13,699 nt of DNA, taken from contig RQOI01000352.1 in assembly GCA_003854995.1 (NCBI GenBank), positions 1-13,699 on the forward strand. Direction: 5' to 3'. This document shows positions 7,600-13,699 of the stretch, one piece after another. This DNA is from Candidatus Zhuqueibacterota bacterium (lineage in GTDB: Bacteria; Zhuqueibacterota; Zhuqueibacteria; Residuimicrobiales; Krinioviventaceae). Position numbers and translations under genes: made by a program. The notes beneath the pieces are model-generated. The model was not told where the DNA came from. It ran no database searches and was given only the letters and a program-made list of their open reading frames with translations. How positions within the stretch are numbered: position 1 is the stretch's first letter; the number at the start of each line of letters is the position of its first letter.

Positions 7600-8520
7600 A
7601 TGAGTGACGTGGGTCAGAAATTGACAGAAATTGCCGAGCGTATTGTCGAGACTTATAAAAAAGAGGGCGGCATCAACAGGATCGATGGCGTCAATTTGCC
7701 GGCAACAGCACCGGTGGTGGAGATGCTGGATGACCTGATGGAGATCCTTTTTCCAGGCTATTTTGGCAAACGCGTGCCGGCGCGCTCCAATATACTCTTT
7801 TTTGTCCAGAGCGCCATTGACAGGCTTTTTCTCCGGCTACTGGACGAGTTCAAACGCGCCTGTCAGTACGCTCAATCGATCGGCACTTTTGACGGCGAAA
7901 TCACAAAGACAACCTGCGAAGAAAAAGCGCTGGCACTCATCCAATGCATCCCGGCCATCCGTTCGCTGCTGAAACAGGACATCAACGCCGGCTTTGAGGG
8001 CGATCCGGCCAGCAAATCACTCGAAGAGATCATCTCCTGTTACCCCTATGTCTATGCCATTGCCGCACATCGAATTGCGCACGAAATTTATAGAATGGAT
8101 ATCCCGCTCATCCCGCGCATCATGTCCGAATGGGCGCATCGCCGGACGGGCATTGACATTCATCCCGGCGCCGTCATCGGCAGGAGCTTTTTCATTGACC
8201 ATGGCACCGGCGTCGTCGTTGGCGAAACGACGGAAATCGGCGATAATGTCAAGATTTACCAGGGCGTCACGCTGGGAGCGCTCAGCTTTAAAAGACATCC
8301 GGATGGCACTTTGGAAAAGAGCGGCAAACGACACCCGACGATAAAAGATGATGTGACGATCTATTCAGGCGCGACCATTCTGGGCGGCGAAACGGTCATC
8401 GGAGAAAAATGCGTCATTGGCGCGAACACCTGGATCACCTCATCCGTCGCCCCCGGAACGCTTGTCTCTTATCAAGATCAACAGATATATCGAGCGGCGA
8501 AGAAAGTGGCGCAAAGCTGA
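7600..8520 (+). CDS. cysE: Serine O-acetyltransferase (long form)
   Basis: This enzyme transfers acetyl from acetyl-CoA to serine, giving O-acetylserine for cysteine synthesis. The 306-residue product has an alpha-helical N-terminal domain (about 1-165) and a left-handed beta-helix of hexapeptide repeats (about 184-300). The active-site segment FIDHGTGVVVGET (198-210) carries the conserved Asp-His pair (200/201), and GDPA (134-137) matches the serine-binding loop. After QGVTLG there is an extra loop, ALSFKRHPDGTLEKSGKRHP, typical of the longer SAT variants. The open frame extends up to 7525, but those residues look non-coding and the ATG at 7600 opens a normal SAT N-terminus; only a weak GAG precedes it. 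It lies 96 bases after pgl and may be co-transcribed. It ends at a strong terminator. No O-acetylserine sulfhydrylase gene is in the window. Confidence 0.94.
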   Translation: MSDVGQKLTEIAERIVETYKKEGGINRIDGVNLPATAPVVEMLDDLMEILFPGYFGKRVPARSNILFFVQSAIDRLFLRLLDEFKRACQYAQSIGTFDGEITKTTCEEKALALIQCIPAIRSLLKQDINAGFEGDPASKSLEEIISCYPYVYAIAAHRIAHEIYRMDIPLIPRIMSEWAHRRTGIDIHPGAVIGRSFFIDHGTGVVVGETTEIGDNVKIYQGVTLGALSFKRHPDGTLEKSGKRHPTIKDDVTIYSGATILGGETVIGEKCVIGANTWITSSVAPGTLVSYQDQQIYRAAKKVAQS

Positions 8521-8593
8521 AATATGGACGGCGATTTTTGATCTTGATGAACTGTCGAGCTGCACTGCTCAGCCGCGAGAGTGCGCCTATAGG

Positions 8594-8628
8594 AAAAAGG
8601 GGCTGCCATCAACAGCAGCCCCTTTTTT
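8594..8628. terminator. Bidirectional intrinsic terminator between cysE and the hsp20 pair
   Basis: GGGGCTGC (8599-8606) and its exact reverse complement GCAGCCCC (8615-8622) form a GC-rich 8-bp stem with an 8-base loop. Five A's precede it (8594-8598) and six T's follow (8623-8628). It therefore works as a rho-independent terminator for cysE on the + strand and, read from the other side, for the hsp20 transcript on the - strand. It lies 74 bases after the cysE stop and about 15 bases beyond the hsp20 stop. Confidence 0.93.
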
Positions 8629-8643
8629 CAAGGTTGAATTCGG

Positions 8644-9078
8644 TTATTTTATTTGAATGAGCCGGGCTTTTTCTTCTTCGGCCTTTGGCAATTCGAGATG
8701 CAAAACGCCATCCTTGAAGGTTGCCCCCACTTTGTCCACTTGCACTTTGGCCGGCAGGGTGAATGATCTGGAAAAAGTCCCATAGATGCGCTCTACGCGA
8801 TGATAATTGGCATCCGCTTCATCGTCTTTGCGATTTTTTTCGCCGCTCAGCTGCAGCAAATTCTCGCGAATGGTCAGCTTGATATCCTCTTTCGTCAAGC
8901 CCGGCAACTCTGCATAAATATCGATCTTTTCCGGTGTCTCACTAATATCCACGCTCGGATACCAAGTGGACGTTGCTGCATTTTCCTCATTGTCCTGAAA
9001 AAATGCATCGAAAACTCGATTCATCTCACGCTGCAAAGAGGTCATCTCCCGCAACGGTCTCCAACGTACAACAGCCAT
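8644..9078 (-). CDS. Small heat-shock protein, Hsp20/alpha-crystallin family (downstream copy)
   Basis: The product is 144 residues, normal for bacterial Hsp20. It is an ATP-independent holdase that binds unfolding proteins in the cytoplasm as large oligomers. The N-terminal arm (1-40) is followed by the alpha-crystallin domain, opening at WYPSVDISETPEKIDIYAEL and containing ELPGLTKEDIKLTI and the FKDGVLHLELPK signature. It ends with an I-x-I tail (IQI). ATG 9078 is chosen because GGAGG lies on the - strand eight bases upstream (complement of 9087-9091); an in-frame extension to 9228 overlaps the other hsp20 gene and adds non-family sequence. Only 17 bases separate it from the upstream hsp20 gene, so the two are surely co-transcribed. 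The two proteins are clearly paralogous but diverged. Confidence 0.94.
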   Translation of the reverse strand: MAVVRWRPLREMTSLQREMNRVFDAFFQDNEENAATSTWYPSVDISETPEKIDIYAELPGLTKEDIKLTIRENLLQLSGEKNRKDDEADANYHRVERIYGTFSRSFTLPAKVQVDKVGATFKDGVLHLELPKAEEEKARLIQIK

Positions 9079-9095
9079 CGCTTCATCCTCCTTTT

Positions 9096-9530
9096 TTAAG
9101 CCTGAATTTTTATCTCTTTTGTCCTGGCCTGTTCCTGCTTTTTCAAGGTCAAGGCCAAAACACCGTCTCTGAATACAGCATCGACATCTGTGGTGTCCAC
9201 CTGGGCAGGCAGGGTGAACTGACGACAAAAATTGCCATAGATGCGTTCAAGGCGATGATGGGCGGTCTCTTCGCCAAACTCTTGCTGTCTCTTTTCGCCG
9301 CTGATGGACAACACCCTGTCGCGGATGGTGATCTTGATATCCTGCTTTTGCAAACCCGGAAGTTCTGCATAGAGGACAATGGCCTCGGATGTCTCCTTGA
9401 CGTCGACGTTCGGAATCCACGTCCCACTGCACTCGAGTTCGTTGTCGTTCTGCTGCATGCTGTCAAAAGCGCGATTCATCTCGCGCTGCACATCTTGAAC
9501 CTGTCGCAATGGTCTCATATAATAGTACAT
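9096..9530 (-). CDS. Small heat-shock protein, Hsp20/alpha-crystallin family (upstream copy)
   Basis: The product is 144 residues, the same length as its downstream paralogue. The N-terminal arm begins MYYYMRPLRQVQDVQREMNR and aligns with the REMTSLQREMNRVFD of the other copy. The alpha-crystallin domain runs from about WIPNVDVKETSEAI to FRDGVLALTLKK, with AELPGLQKQDIKITI inside. The C-terminal IKI supplies the I-x-I oligomerisation motif. The ATG is preceded on the - strand by GGAG seven bases away (complement of 9538-9541). It is the first gene of a two-gene heat-shock unit. No HrcA (CIRCE) operator is visible upstream, so the control mechanism is unclear. Two diverged sHSPs made together could form mixed oligomers; that is inference. 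Confidence 0.95.
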   Translation of the reverse strand: MYYYMRPLRQVQDVQREMNRAFDSMQQNDNELECSGTWIPNVDVKETSEAIVLYAELPGLQKQDIKITIRDRVLSISGEKRQQEFGEETAHHRLERIYGNFCRQFTLPAQVDTTDVDAVFRDGVLALTLKKQEQARTKEIKIQA

Positions 9531-9607
9531 ATCTCATCTCCTGGTTGATCATTTTTCGATTTAGACCTCAACAAACGGCATGCCAATTGATTAAGAAATT
9601 GTATAAA

Positions 9608-9636
9608 ACAATATAATACATATAGTTACATATCAA
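9608..9636 (-). promoter_or_regulatory. Candidate promoter of the hsp20 pair in an AT-rich spacer
   Basis: On the - strand, TTGATA (9631-9636) lies 17 bases before TATTGT (9608-9613); an alternative -10, TATATT, lies at 9610-9615. A small inverted repeat, ATTGT-5-ACAAT (9598-9612), overlaps the -10 region and could be an operator. The start codon is about 70 bases downstream. Sequence composition shifts from mixed to strongly AT-rich here (9590-9635). No match to a CIRCE element was seen, and the fit to a heat-shock sigma-32 promoter is poor. Confidence 0.3.
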
Positions 9637-9773
9637 GCTGTCTTCACCTTGTCGTCAGACATCTGTTTGTCAGTTTGGCAGACAGGAGGCAATAAAGTCT
9701 GTCAGGAGCGAACAACGAGGCGGTGAAAGAAGAAGAAATCCTGGGCGGGCGGTTGCGAGGCTGATTGACGCGT

Positions 9774-10613
9774 CTATTCTGCTTGAGGGATGCTCTCCTG
9801 CACCGCCTCCATTTTCGCATAATCCAGCTCCGAGCCATGCATGCTGTGCGGAATCAAAAAGATGACGAACATCACCAGCGCAGCTGCGAATGGCCACAGC
9901 CGCGCATTCGGCTGTCGCCGAATCCTGAGCAGTGCGATCATCCATGCGGCCAGGGCGATGAGCGTCTTGTTATCGGTCAAATCGGCGCCAAACGGGATGC
10001 CGGTCCAATAGGCGCCAAAGGCAAACTTTTGCACGATCGGCCCAAATATGAATCCGCCGAAAATTGTGAGCGCGATCGTCGCGAGCACGAGTCCCCGCAA
10101 GGGCGCCCCTTTGCGCAGCGACTGCAGGCCGGTGCGGGTGGAGAAGAGCATGGCCAGGGACATGAAGATGACGTGCGGCAGCAATGCCCAGCCGGGCACA
10201 TCGCCTCTGAAGCGGGTGATGGCATTCTCTTTTTCCGGAATGTTCGCAATCACCTCGCCTTTACGAACCTCGATGTGGTATTCCAGTTTCCCGGCCGGCG
10301 GTTGATGTGGAAGGGCTGCGACGAGCTGATCGCCCAGACGCTGCATCTGTATGCGCGTCCAGAGGTCGTCTGTTTTGTATCGGCGGTAGAGGACCGCTGC
10401 GGCAAAGGCAGTATCAGGGATGACGATCACCACAGGTTGATCGCCATCGCCGCCGTGGCTGCGCAGCAGTTCATATTCAAGCGCGCGACCCTCGATCTGC
10501 CTGGTCCCCGCGATCGGATAACTTGGACCAGTGCGGCGCTGATAGGCGAGGGAGAAAAAGGTGATGATCAAGGCCACTATCCACAAGAAAACACTCGTCA
10601 TTGTCTTTTTCAT
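9774..10613 (-). CDS. Five-helix integral membrane protein with an N-terminal extracytoplasmic domain, function unknown
   Basis: The product is 279 residues. A hydrophobic helix (about 6-24) is followed by a soluble region (25-139). Four more helices then lie at about 140-158, 172-191, 216-231 and 239-256, with a short charged tail ending QAE. The soluble part contains the distinctive YQRRTGPSYPI (24-34), a possible strand VVIVIPD (61-67) and LPHQPPAGKLEYHIEV (101-116). Later, the loop AYWTGIPFGADLTDNKT (201-217) between helices is Gly/Trp/Asp-rich and looks conserved. I recognise no named family; it may be a conserved hypothetical of FCB-group bacteria. The - strand is chosen over the overlapping + strand frame because AAGGAG (complement of 10622-10627) sits eight bases before the ATG and the protein has coherent transmembrane helices. 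It is a single gene, divergent from the metalloprotease gene. Confidence 0.83.
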   Translation of the reverse strand: MKKTMTSVFLWIVALIITFFSLAYQRRTGPSYPIAGTRQIEGRALEYELLRSHGGDGDQPVVIVIPDTAFAAAVLYRRYKTDDLWTRIQMQRLGDQLVAALPHQPPAGKLEYHIEVRKGEVIANIPEKENAITRFRGDVPGWALLPHVIFMSLAMLFSTRTGLQSLRKGAPLRGLVLATIALTIFGGFIFGPIVQKFAFGAYWTGIPFGADLTDNKTLIALAAWMIALLRIRRQPNARLWPFAAALVMFVIFLIPHSMHGSELDYAKMEAVQESIPQAE

Positions 10614-10661
10614 CGCGCTGTCTCCTTCTAGTAAAAAGTGATGAATATAATCTTAATTGAA

Positions 10662-10752
10662 TAGAATAACAATAAAATGTGTTTATTCTACTCTCGGAAC
10701 CTTGTTTTCGAAAACGCGTTAGAAAACATGTTCACGATCATTAGAAAAATGT
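10662..10752. promoter_or_regulatory. Palindrome- and repeat-rich divergent spacer, probable operator region
   Basis: Four elements fall within about 90 bases. An AT-rich inverted repeat, TAGAATAA (10662-10669)/TTATTCTA (10683-10690), contains a competing inner repeat, AATAAA (10671-10676)/TTTATT (10682-10687). A perfect 12-base palindrome, GTTTTCGAAAAC, lies at 10704-10715. An 8-base palindrome, AACGCGTT, lies at 10713-10720. Two near-identical direct repeats, TTAGAAAACATGT (10719-10731) and TTAGAAAAATGT (10741-10752), start 22 bases apart, about two helical turns. The spacer separates divergent genes, so these are plausible sites for a dimeric regulator. No regulator gene is nearby. Confidence 0.4.
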
Positions 10753-10828
10753 AAATAAATAGAGCGTTCACATCATCCAATAAATGAGGCGCCGGCATGA
10801 CCGAGTGGTATTGATTTTCGCGCATTGT

Positions 10829-10856
10829 TTGAGATATCAGGAAGACATTTTATCAT
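10829..10856 (+). promoter_or_regulatory. Candidate sigma-70-like promoter for the protease-propeller-barrel gene
   Basis: TTGAGA (10829-10834) and TATCAT (10851-10856) each match the -35 and -10 consensus at five of six positions, with a 16-base spacer. Transcription would begin near 10863 and give a leader of about 24 bases holding the AGGA ribosome binding site (10875-10878). This is a consensus match only. Confidence 0.38.
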
Positions 10857-10886
10857 GGATGGGATCCAGCCGATAGGAAAATTTTT

Positions 10887-13699
10887 ATGAGATTAACAAA
10901 TGCCATTCTATTGAGTATGACACTGCTCAGCTCGCTCGGCAGCACGCTGCAGGCGCAATATTTTGGCAAAAACAAGGTGCAGCACAAAACTCTGGAATGG
11001 CAATACCTGCAGTCCGAGCATTTTGACATCTATTTCACCGATGGCGGCGAGAGTATTGCCGCTTTCACCGCACGCGTTGCTGAGGAAAGCTATGTCCTGT
11101 TGCGCCACGATTTGCGCTATGAACTGGTCGATCGCATCAAGATACTCGTCTACAACAGCCATAACGATTTCGGCCAAACGAACGTCGATCTGAGTCCGCC
11201 CGAAGAATCGGTGGGCGGCTTTACGGAATTTTTTAAGAACAGAGTCGTCATTCCCTATGAAGGCGAGTGGGAAAAATTCAGGCACGTCATTCACCATGAA
11301 TTGACGCACGCCTACATGCTGCAAATGGTGTATGGCGCCGGTGCGCAATCGATCATCACCGGTCTAACGCAGTTTCAACTGCCGCTCTGGTTCATCGAAG
11401 GCCTCGCCGAATATCAAAGTCGCGGCTGGGACATCGAAAGCGACATGTTCATGCGCGATGCGACGGTGAACGGCTATCTCCCTGATATCCCCTATCTGAA
11501 TGGTTTTCTCGCGTACAAAGGCGGCCAGTCCGTGCTCCGCTATATTGCCGAGACCTATGGCGATGAAAAAGTCGGCGAACTGCTCAACAAGATGAAAATG
11601 AACAAGAATGCATTGCGAGGCATCAAAGAATCCATCGGCATCGATCTGGAAGAATTGACCAAGAGATGGCAGCTCTACCTCAAGCGCAAATATTGGCCCG
11701 ATATCGCCGACCGCAAAGAACCAGATGAAGTCGGCAAAGCGCTCACCGACCACAGAAAATGGGGCAACTTTGTCAATACCAGTCCCGCGATGAGCAAAAA
11801 AGGCGACCGAATCGCCTTCCTGTCGGATAAGGACAACTATTTCGACATCTATATTGCCAGTTCCATCGATGGCAAAATCATCAAAAAGGTCGTACAGGGT
11901 CAGCGCGCCGGCAATCTGGAAGAACTGCACTGGTTGCGCGGCCGCGGCATCGACTGGAGCCCAGATGATAAGAGCATCGTCTTTTCCGCCAAAGCCGGCG
12001 CAGAAGATCAATTGCACATTGTCGATATCAAGAGCGGTAAAATTAAAAAAAGCATAGAACTCGGACTGGAGAGCATCTACAACTCGAGCTGGAGTCCGCG
12101 CGGCGACGAAATCGCCTTCATGGGCGTGAAACATGGACTGGCCAACATCTATGTTTACAATCTCGAGGATGAACGTCTGCGTCAGGTCACAGATGATCCA
12201 TTCAGCAACGTGGAACCCGCATGGTCCCCGGATGGCACAAAACTGGTTTTCGCGAGCGACCGCAACGACTATTTGTATGACACCCCTGACAACTTTACGC
12301 CGGAACAGCTGAATATGCAGGATTATGACATATTCGAGATCAATGCAGATGGCACCGGCCTGCGCAAGCTGGTCGATTCGGCGTTTCTCGAACGATCGCC
12401 GATCTATTCGCCGGCGGGTGATTACATTGCCTTTCAAAGTGACCGTTCAGGTGTGTCGAACATTTATCTCAAAAATCTGGAGTCAGGCGACGAGTGGCCG
12501 ATCACCAATGTCATCACCGGCGCCTTTTTACCGACCTGGGGCGGCAGCGCTAACCGCCTGGCATTCACATCTTTTTATTATGCCGGCTATGATATTTACA
12601 TGATGAAAAATCCTCTGGACATCCATGCCGGCGACGTCGTCGTTCAAGAGACGGCCTTTATCAAGGAAATGAGAGAGCTACAGCAGGACGAGCTCGTCGA
12701 CGACAGCGACAACGCCCCATCGCCAGGTATGCCAAATCCGGACGCAGAGAGCCGATACAGCCGTTTTGTGTTCGATGCAGCGTTTGCCGATGGTGAGATC
12801 GATTTTGAAGAGAGAAAGGTCTTTCTGGATTCAACAGAATATTTCTTGCCGACAGGCGATTTCAAGATCTATGACTACAAGGTGCAATTCACTCCGGATC
12901 TGGTCTATGGTGCAGTCGGATATGATCAATTTTTCGGCACCCAGGGCTATACAAATATCATGCTGTCGGATGTCCTGGGTGACCACCGCCTCAACCTGGC
13001 TTTGAATCTGTACGGTGATTTCAAAAATGCTGACTATGCGGTGACATACTATTATTTGAAAAATCGGCTGGACATGGGCGGCGGCGTTTATCATAACGCC
13101 TATTTTTTCTATTCCGGCAATCTTGGCTGGGTGCGGGATCGGAACTATGGCGTCAGCCTGCTGGCCAGCAATCCTTTTGATCGCTACACGCGCGTCAGCG
13201 CCGGCCTGTCACTGATGGGCATCAATCGCACCTACATGGACTGGCCGGACGAAGTGATCGATGAAGCGATCGCTGCGGGCTACCTGTCACCCCGCAATCG
13301 CTATTTTGCCCTCGGCAATTTGACCTACACAAAAGACACCACCGTGTGGGGCTATACCGGTCCAACGGACGGCGTCAGGTGGGGTGTCGGCATCACAGCC
13401 AGCCCGAAAATCGGCGATCACGGCATCGAATTCAGTACTATTCGCGGCGACTGGCGGCGCTATTTTCTCATCCACAGAGACACTGTTTTTGGGATTCGCT
13501 TCGCCAGCGGCGCCAGTTTTGGCGAACATCCGCAAAAATTCTTTCTCGGCGGCACGACCAACTGGATCAATTATCGATACAATGGCGGCCTGCGAATCGA
13601 CCGAATCGAAGAGATCTATTTTTCATCATTCGAGATGCCCCTGCGCGGCCTGGGCTATTATGCCGGTGAAGGCAATCGCTTTTTCCTCAGCAACATCGA
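10887..13699 (+). CDS. Secreted HExxH metalloprotease-like / beta-propeller / Omp85-like barrel fusion protein (3' end beyond window)
   Basis: 937 codons are open without a stop up to the window edge, so the gene is partial. AGGA (10875-10878) precedes the ATG by eight bases. A signal peptide (1-23) likely ends LQA before QYFGKNKVQ. Residues about 24-260 form a gluzincin-like domain resembling the peptidase MA clan: HELTH (137-141) supplies two zinc ligands and the general base, and WFIEGLAEY (168-176) offers Glu171 as third ligand. Residues about 285-575 are TolB/PD40-type propeller repeats (IDWSPDDKSIVFSA near 355, SWSPRGDEIAFMG, AWSPDGTKLVFASD near 445, FQSDRSGVSNIY). A low-complexity acidic/proline linker follows (about 600-630). 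From about 635 onward strands alternate as in a beta-barrel, and PLRGLGYYAGEG (918-929) resembles the RG loop of Omp85/BamA barrels. A surface or periplasmic role in protein or polymer processing is inferred; substrate and activity are unknown. Confidence 0.9.
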   Translation, partial: MRLTNAILLSMTLLSSLGSTLQAQYFGKNKVQHKTLEWQYLQSEHFDIYFTDGGESIAAFTARVAEESYVLLRHDLRYELVDRIKILVYNSHNDFGQTNVDLSPPEESVGGFTEFFKNRVVIPYEGEWEKFRHVIHHELTHAYMLQMVYGAGAQSIITGLTQFQLPLWFIEGLAEYQSRGWDIESDMFMRDATVNGYLPDIPYLNGFLAYKGGQSVLRYIAETYGDEKVGELLNKMKMNKNALRGIKESIGIDLEELTKRWQLYLKRKYWPDIADRKEPDEVGKALTDHRKWGNFVNTSPAMSKKGDRIAFLSDKDNYFDIYIASSIDGKIIKKVVQGQRAGNLEELHWLRGRGIDWSPDDKSIVFSAKAGAEDQLHIVDIKSGKIKKSIELGLESIYNSSWSPRGDEIAFMGVKHGLANIYVYNLEDERLRQVTDDPFSNVEPAWSPDGTKLVFASDRNDYLYDTPDNFTPEQLNMQDYDIFEINADGTGLRKLVDSAFLERSPIYSPAGDYIAFQSDRSGVSNIYLKNLESGDEWPITNVITGAFLPTWGGSANRLAFTSFYYAGYDIYMMKNPLDIHAGDVVVQETAFIKEMRELQQDELVDDSDNAPSPGMPNPDAESRYSRFVFDAAFADGEIDFEERKVFLDSTEYFLPTGDFKIYDYKVQFTPDLVYGAVGYDQFFGTQGYTNIMLSDVLGDHRLNLALNLYGDFKNADYAVTYYYLKNRLDMGGGVYHNAYFFYSGNLGWVRDRNYGVSLLASNPFDRYTRVSAGLSLMGINRTYMDWPDEVIDEAIAAGYLSPRNRYFALGNLTYTKDTTVWGYTGPTDGVRWGVGITASPKIGDHGIEFSTIRGDWRRYFLIHRDTVFGIRFASGASFGEHPQKFFLGGTTNWINYRYNGGLRIDRIEEIYFSSFEMPLRGLGYYAGEGNRFFLSNI

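Noticed and set aside
9079..9228. N-terminal extension of the downstream Hsp20 to 9228
   Set aside because: The extra 50 residues overlap the upstream hsp20 gene in another frame and are Cys/His/Arg-rich, unlike any sHSP arm. GGAGG sits eight bases before the ATG at 9078.
9660..9720. Cluster of GACAGAC/GTCTGTC-like words beyond the hsp20 promoter, considered as attachment site or repeat array
   Set aside because: The words are short, irregularly spaced and imperfect. No integrase, tRNA or mobile gene is near; at most a weak hairpin downstream of the membrane-protein gene.
9765..10631. A 288-residue open frame on the + strand opposite the membrane protein
   Set aside because: The - strand frame has an AAGGAG site at ideal spacing and coherent transmembrane helices. 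The + strand product is His/Arg/Gln-rich without structure or a ribosome binding site.
11364..12437. A 357-residue open frame on the - strand
   Set aside because: It is antisense to the protease and propeller domains of the large + strand gene, which shows clear motifs throughout. The - strand translation matches nothing.

Overview
The window reads as a stretch of chromosome from a Gram-negative-type (two-membrane) bacterium. It encodes at least one small outer-membrane beta-barrel protein and one very large protein ending in an Omp85-like barrel. Several genes have clear GGAGG-type ribosome binding sites, which argues against Bacteroidota proper. The triple-domain protease/propeller/barrel protein and the mix of small barrels, SpoIIE-type phosphatases and tandem Hsp20 genes resemble uncultured lineages of the FCB group (Calditrichota/KSB1-like). 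That placement is inference; no rRNA or other taxonomic marker is present. I see no insertion sequence, tRNA, rRNA, CRISPR array or phage gene.

Layout. Bases 1-321 hold no convincing gene. An outer-membrane beta-barrel protein (322-1119, +) is followed by a perfect 13-bp hairpin. A SpoIIE/RsbU-type serine phosphatase (1310-2500, +) converges with a membrane-anchored metallophosphoesterase (2545-3990, -). The metallophosphoesterase carries an inserted domain of about 200 residues that looks like a concanavalin/LamG fold. A divergent 180-bp spacer leads to an oxidative pentose phosphate operon, zwf-opcA-pgl (4171-7503, +), whose genes overlap. A serine acetyltransferase gene (7600-8520, +) follows after 96 bp. 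It ends at a strong bidirectional terminator (8594-8628) facing two tandem small heat-shock genes (9530 to 8644, -). A five-helix membrane protein of unknown function (9774-10613, -) is divergent from the last gene. The spacer between them is rich in palindromes and repeats.

The last gene (10887 to beyond the window end, +) has no stop inside the window. It encodes a secreted protein with an HExxH metalloprotease-like domain, a TolB/WD40-like beta-propeller and an Omp85-type C-terminal barrel.

Functional picture. The central operon provides the first two steps of the oxidative pentose phosphate pathway (Zwf, Pgl) plus the Zwf assembly/activation factor OpcA, and so supplies NADPH. CysE next door makes O-acetylserine for cysteine synthesis. 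The Hsp20 pair is a proteostasis unit. The remaining proteins are envelope or signalling proteins of unknown physiological role. The two architectures most worth following up are the domain-inserted metallophosphoesterase and the protease-propeller-barrel fusion.
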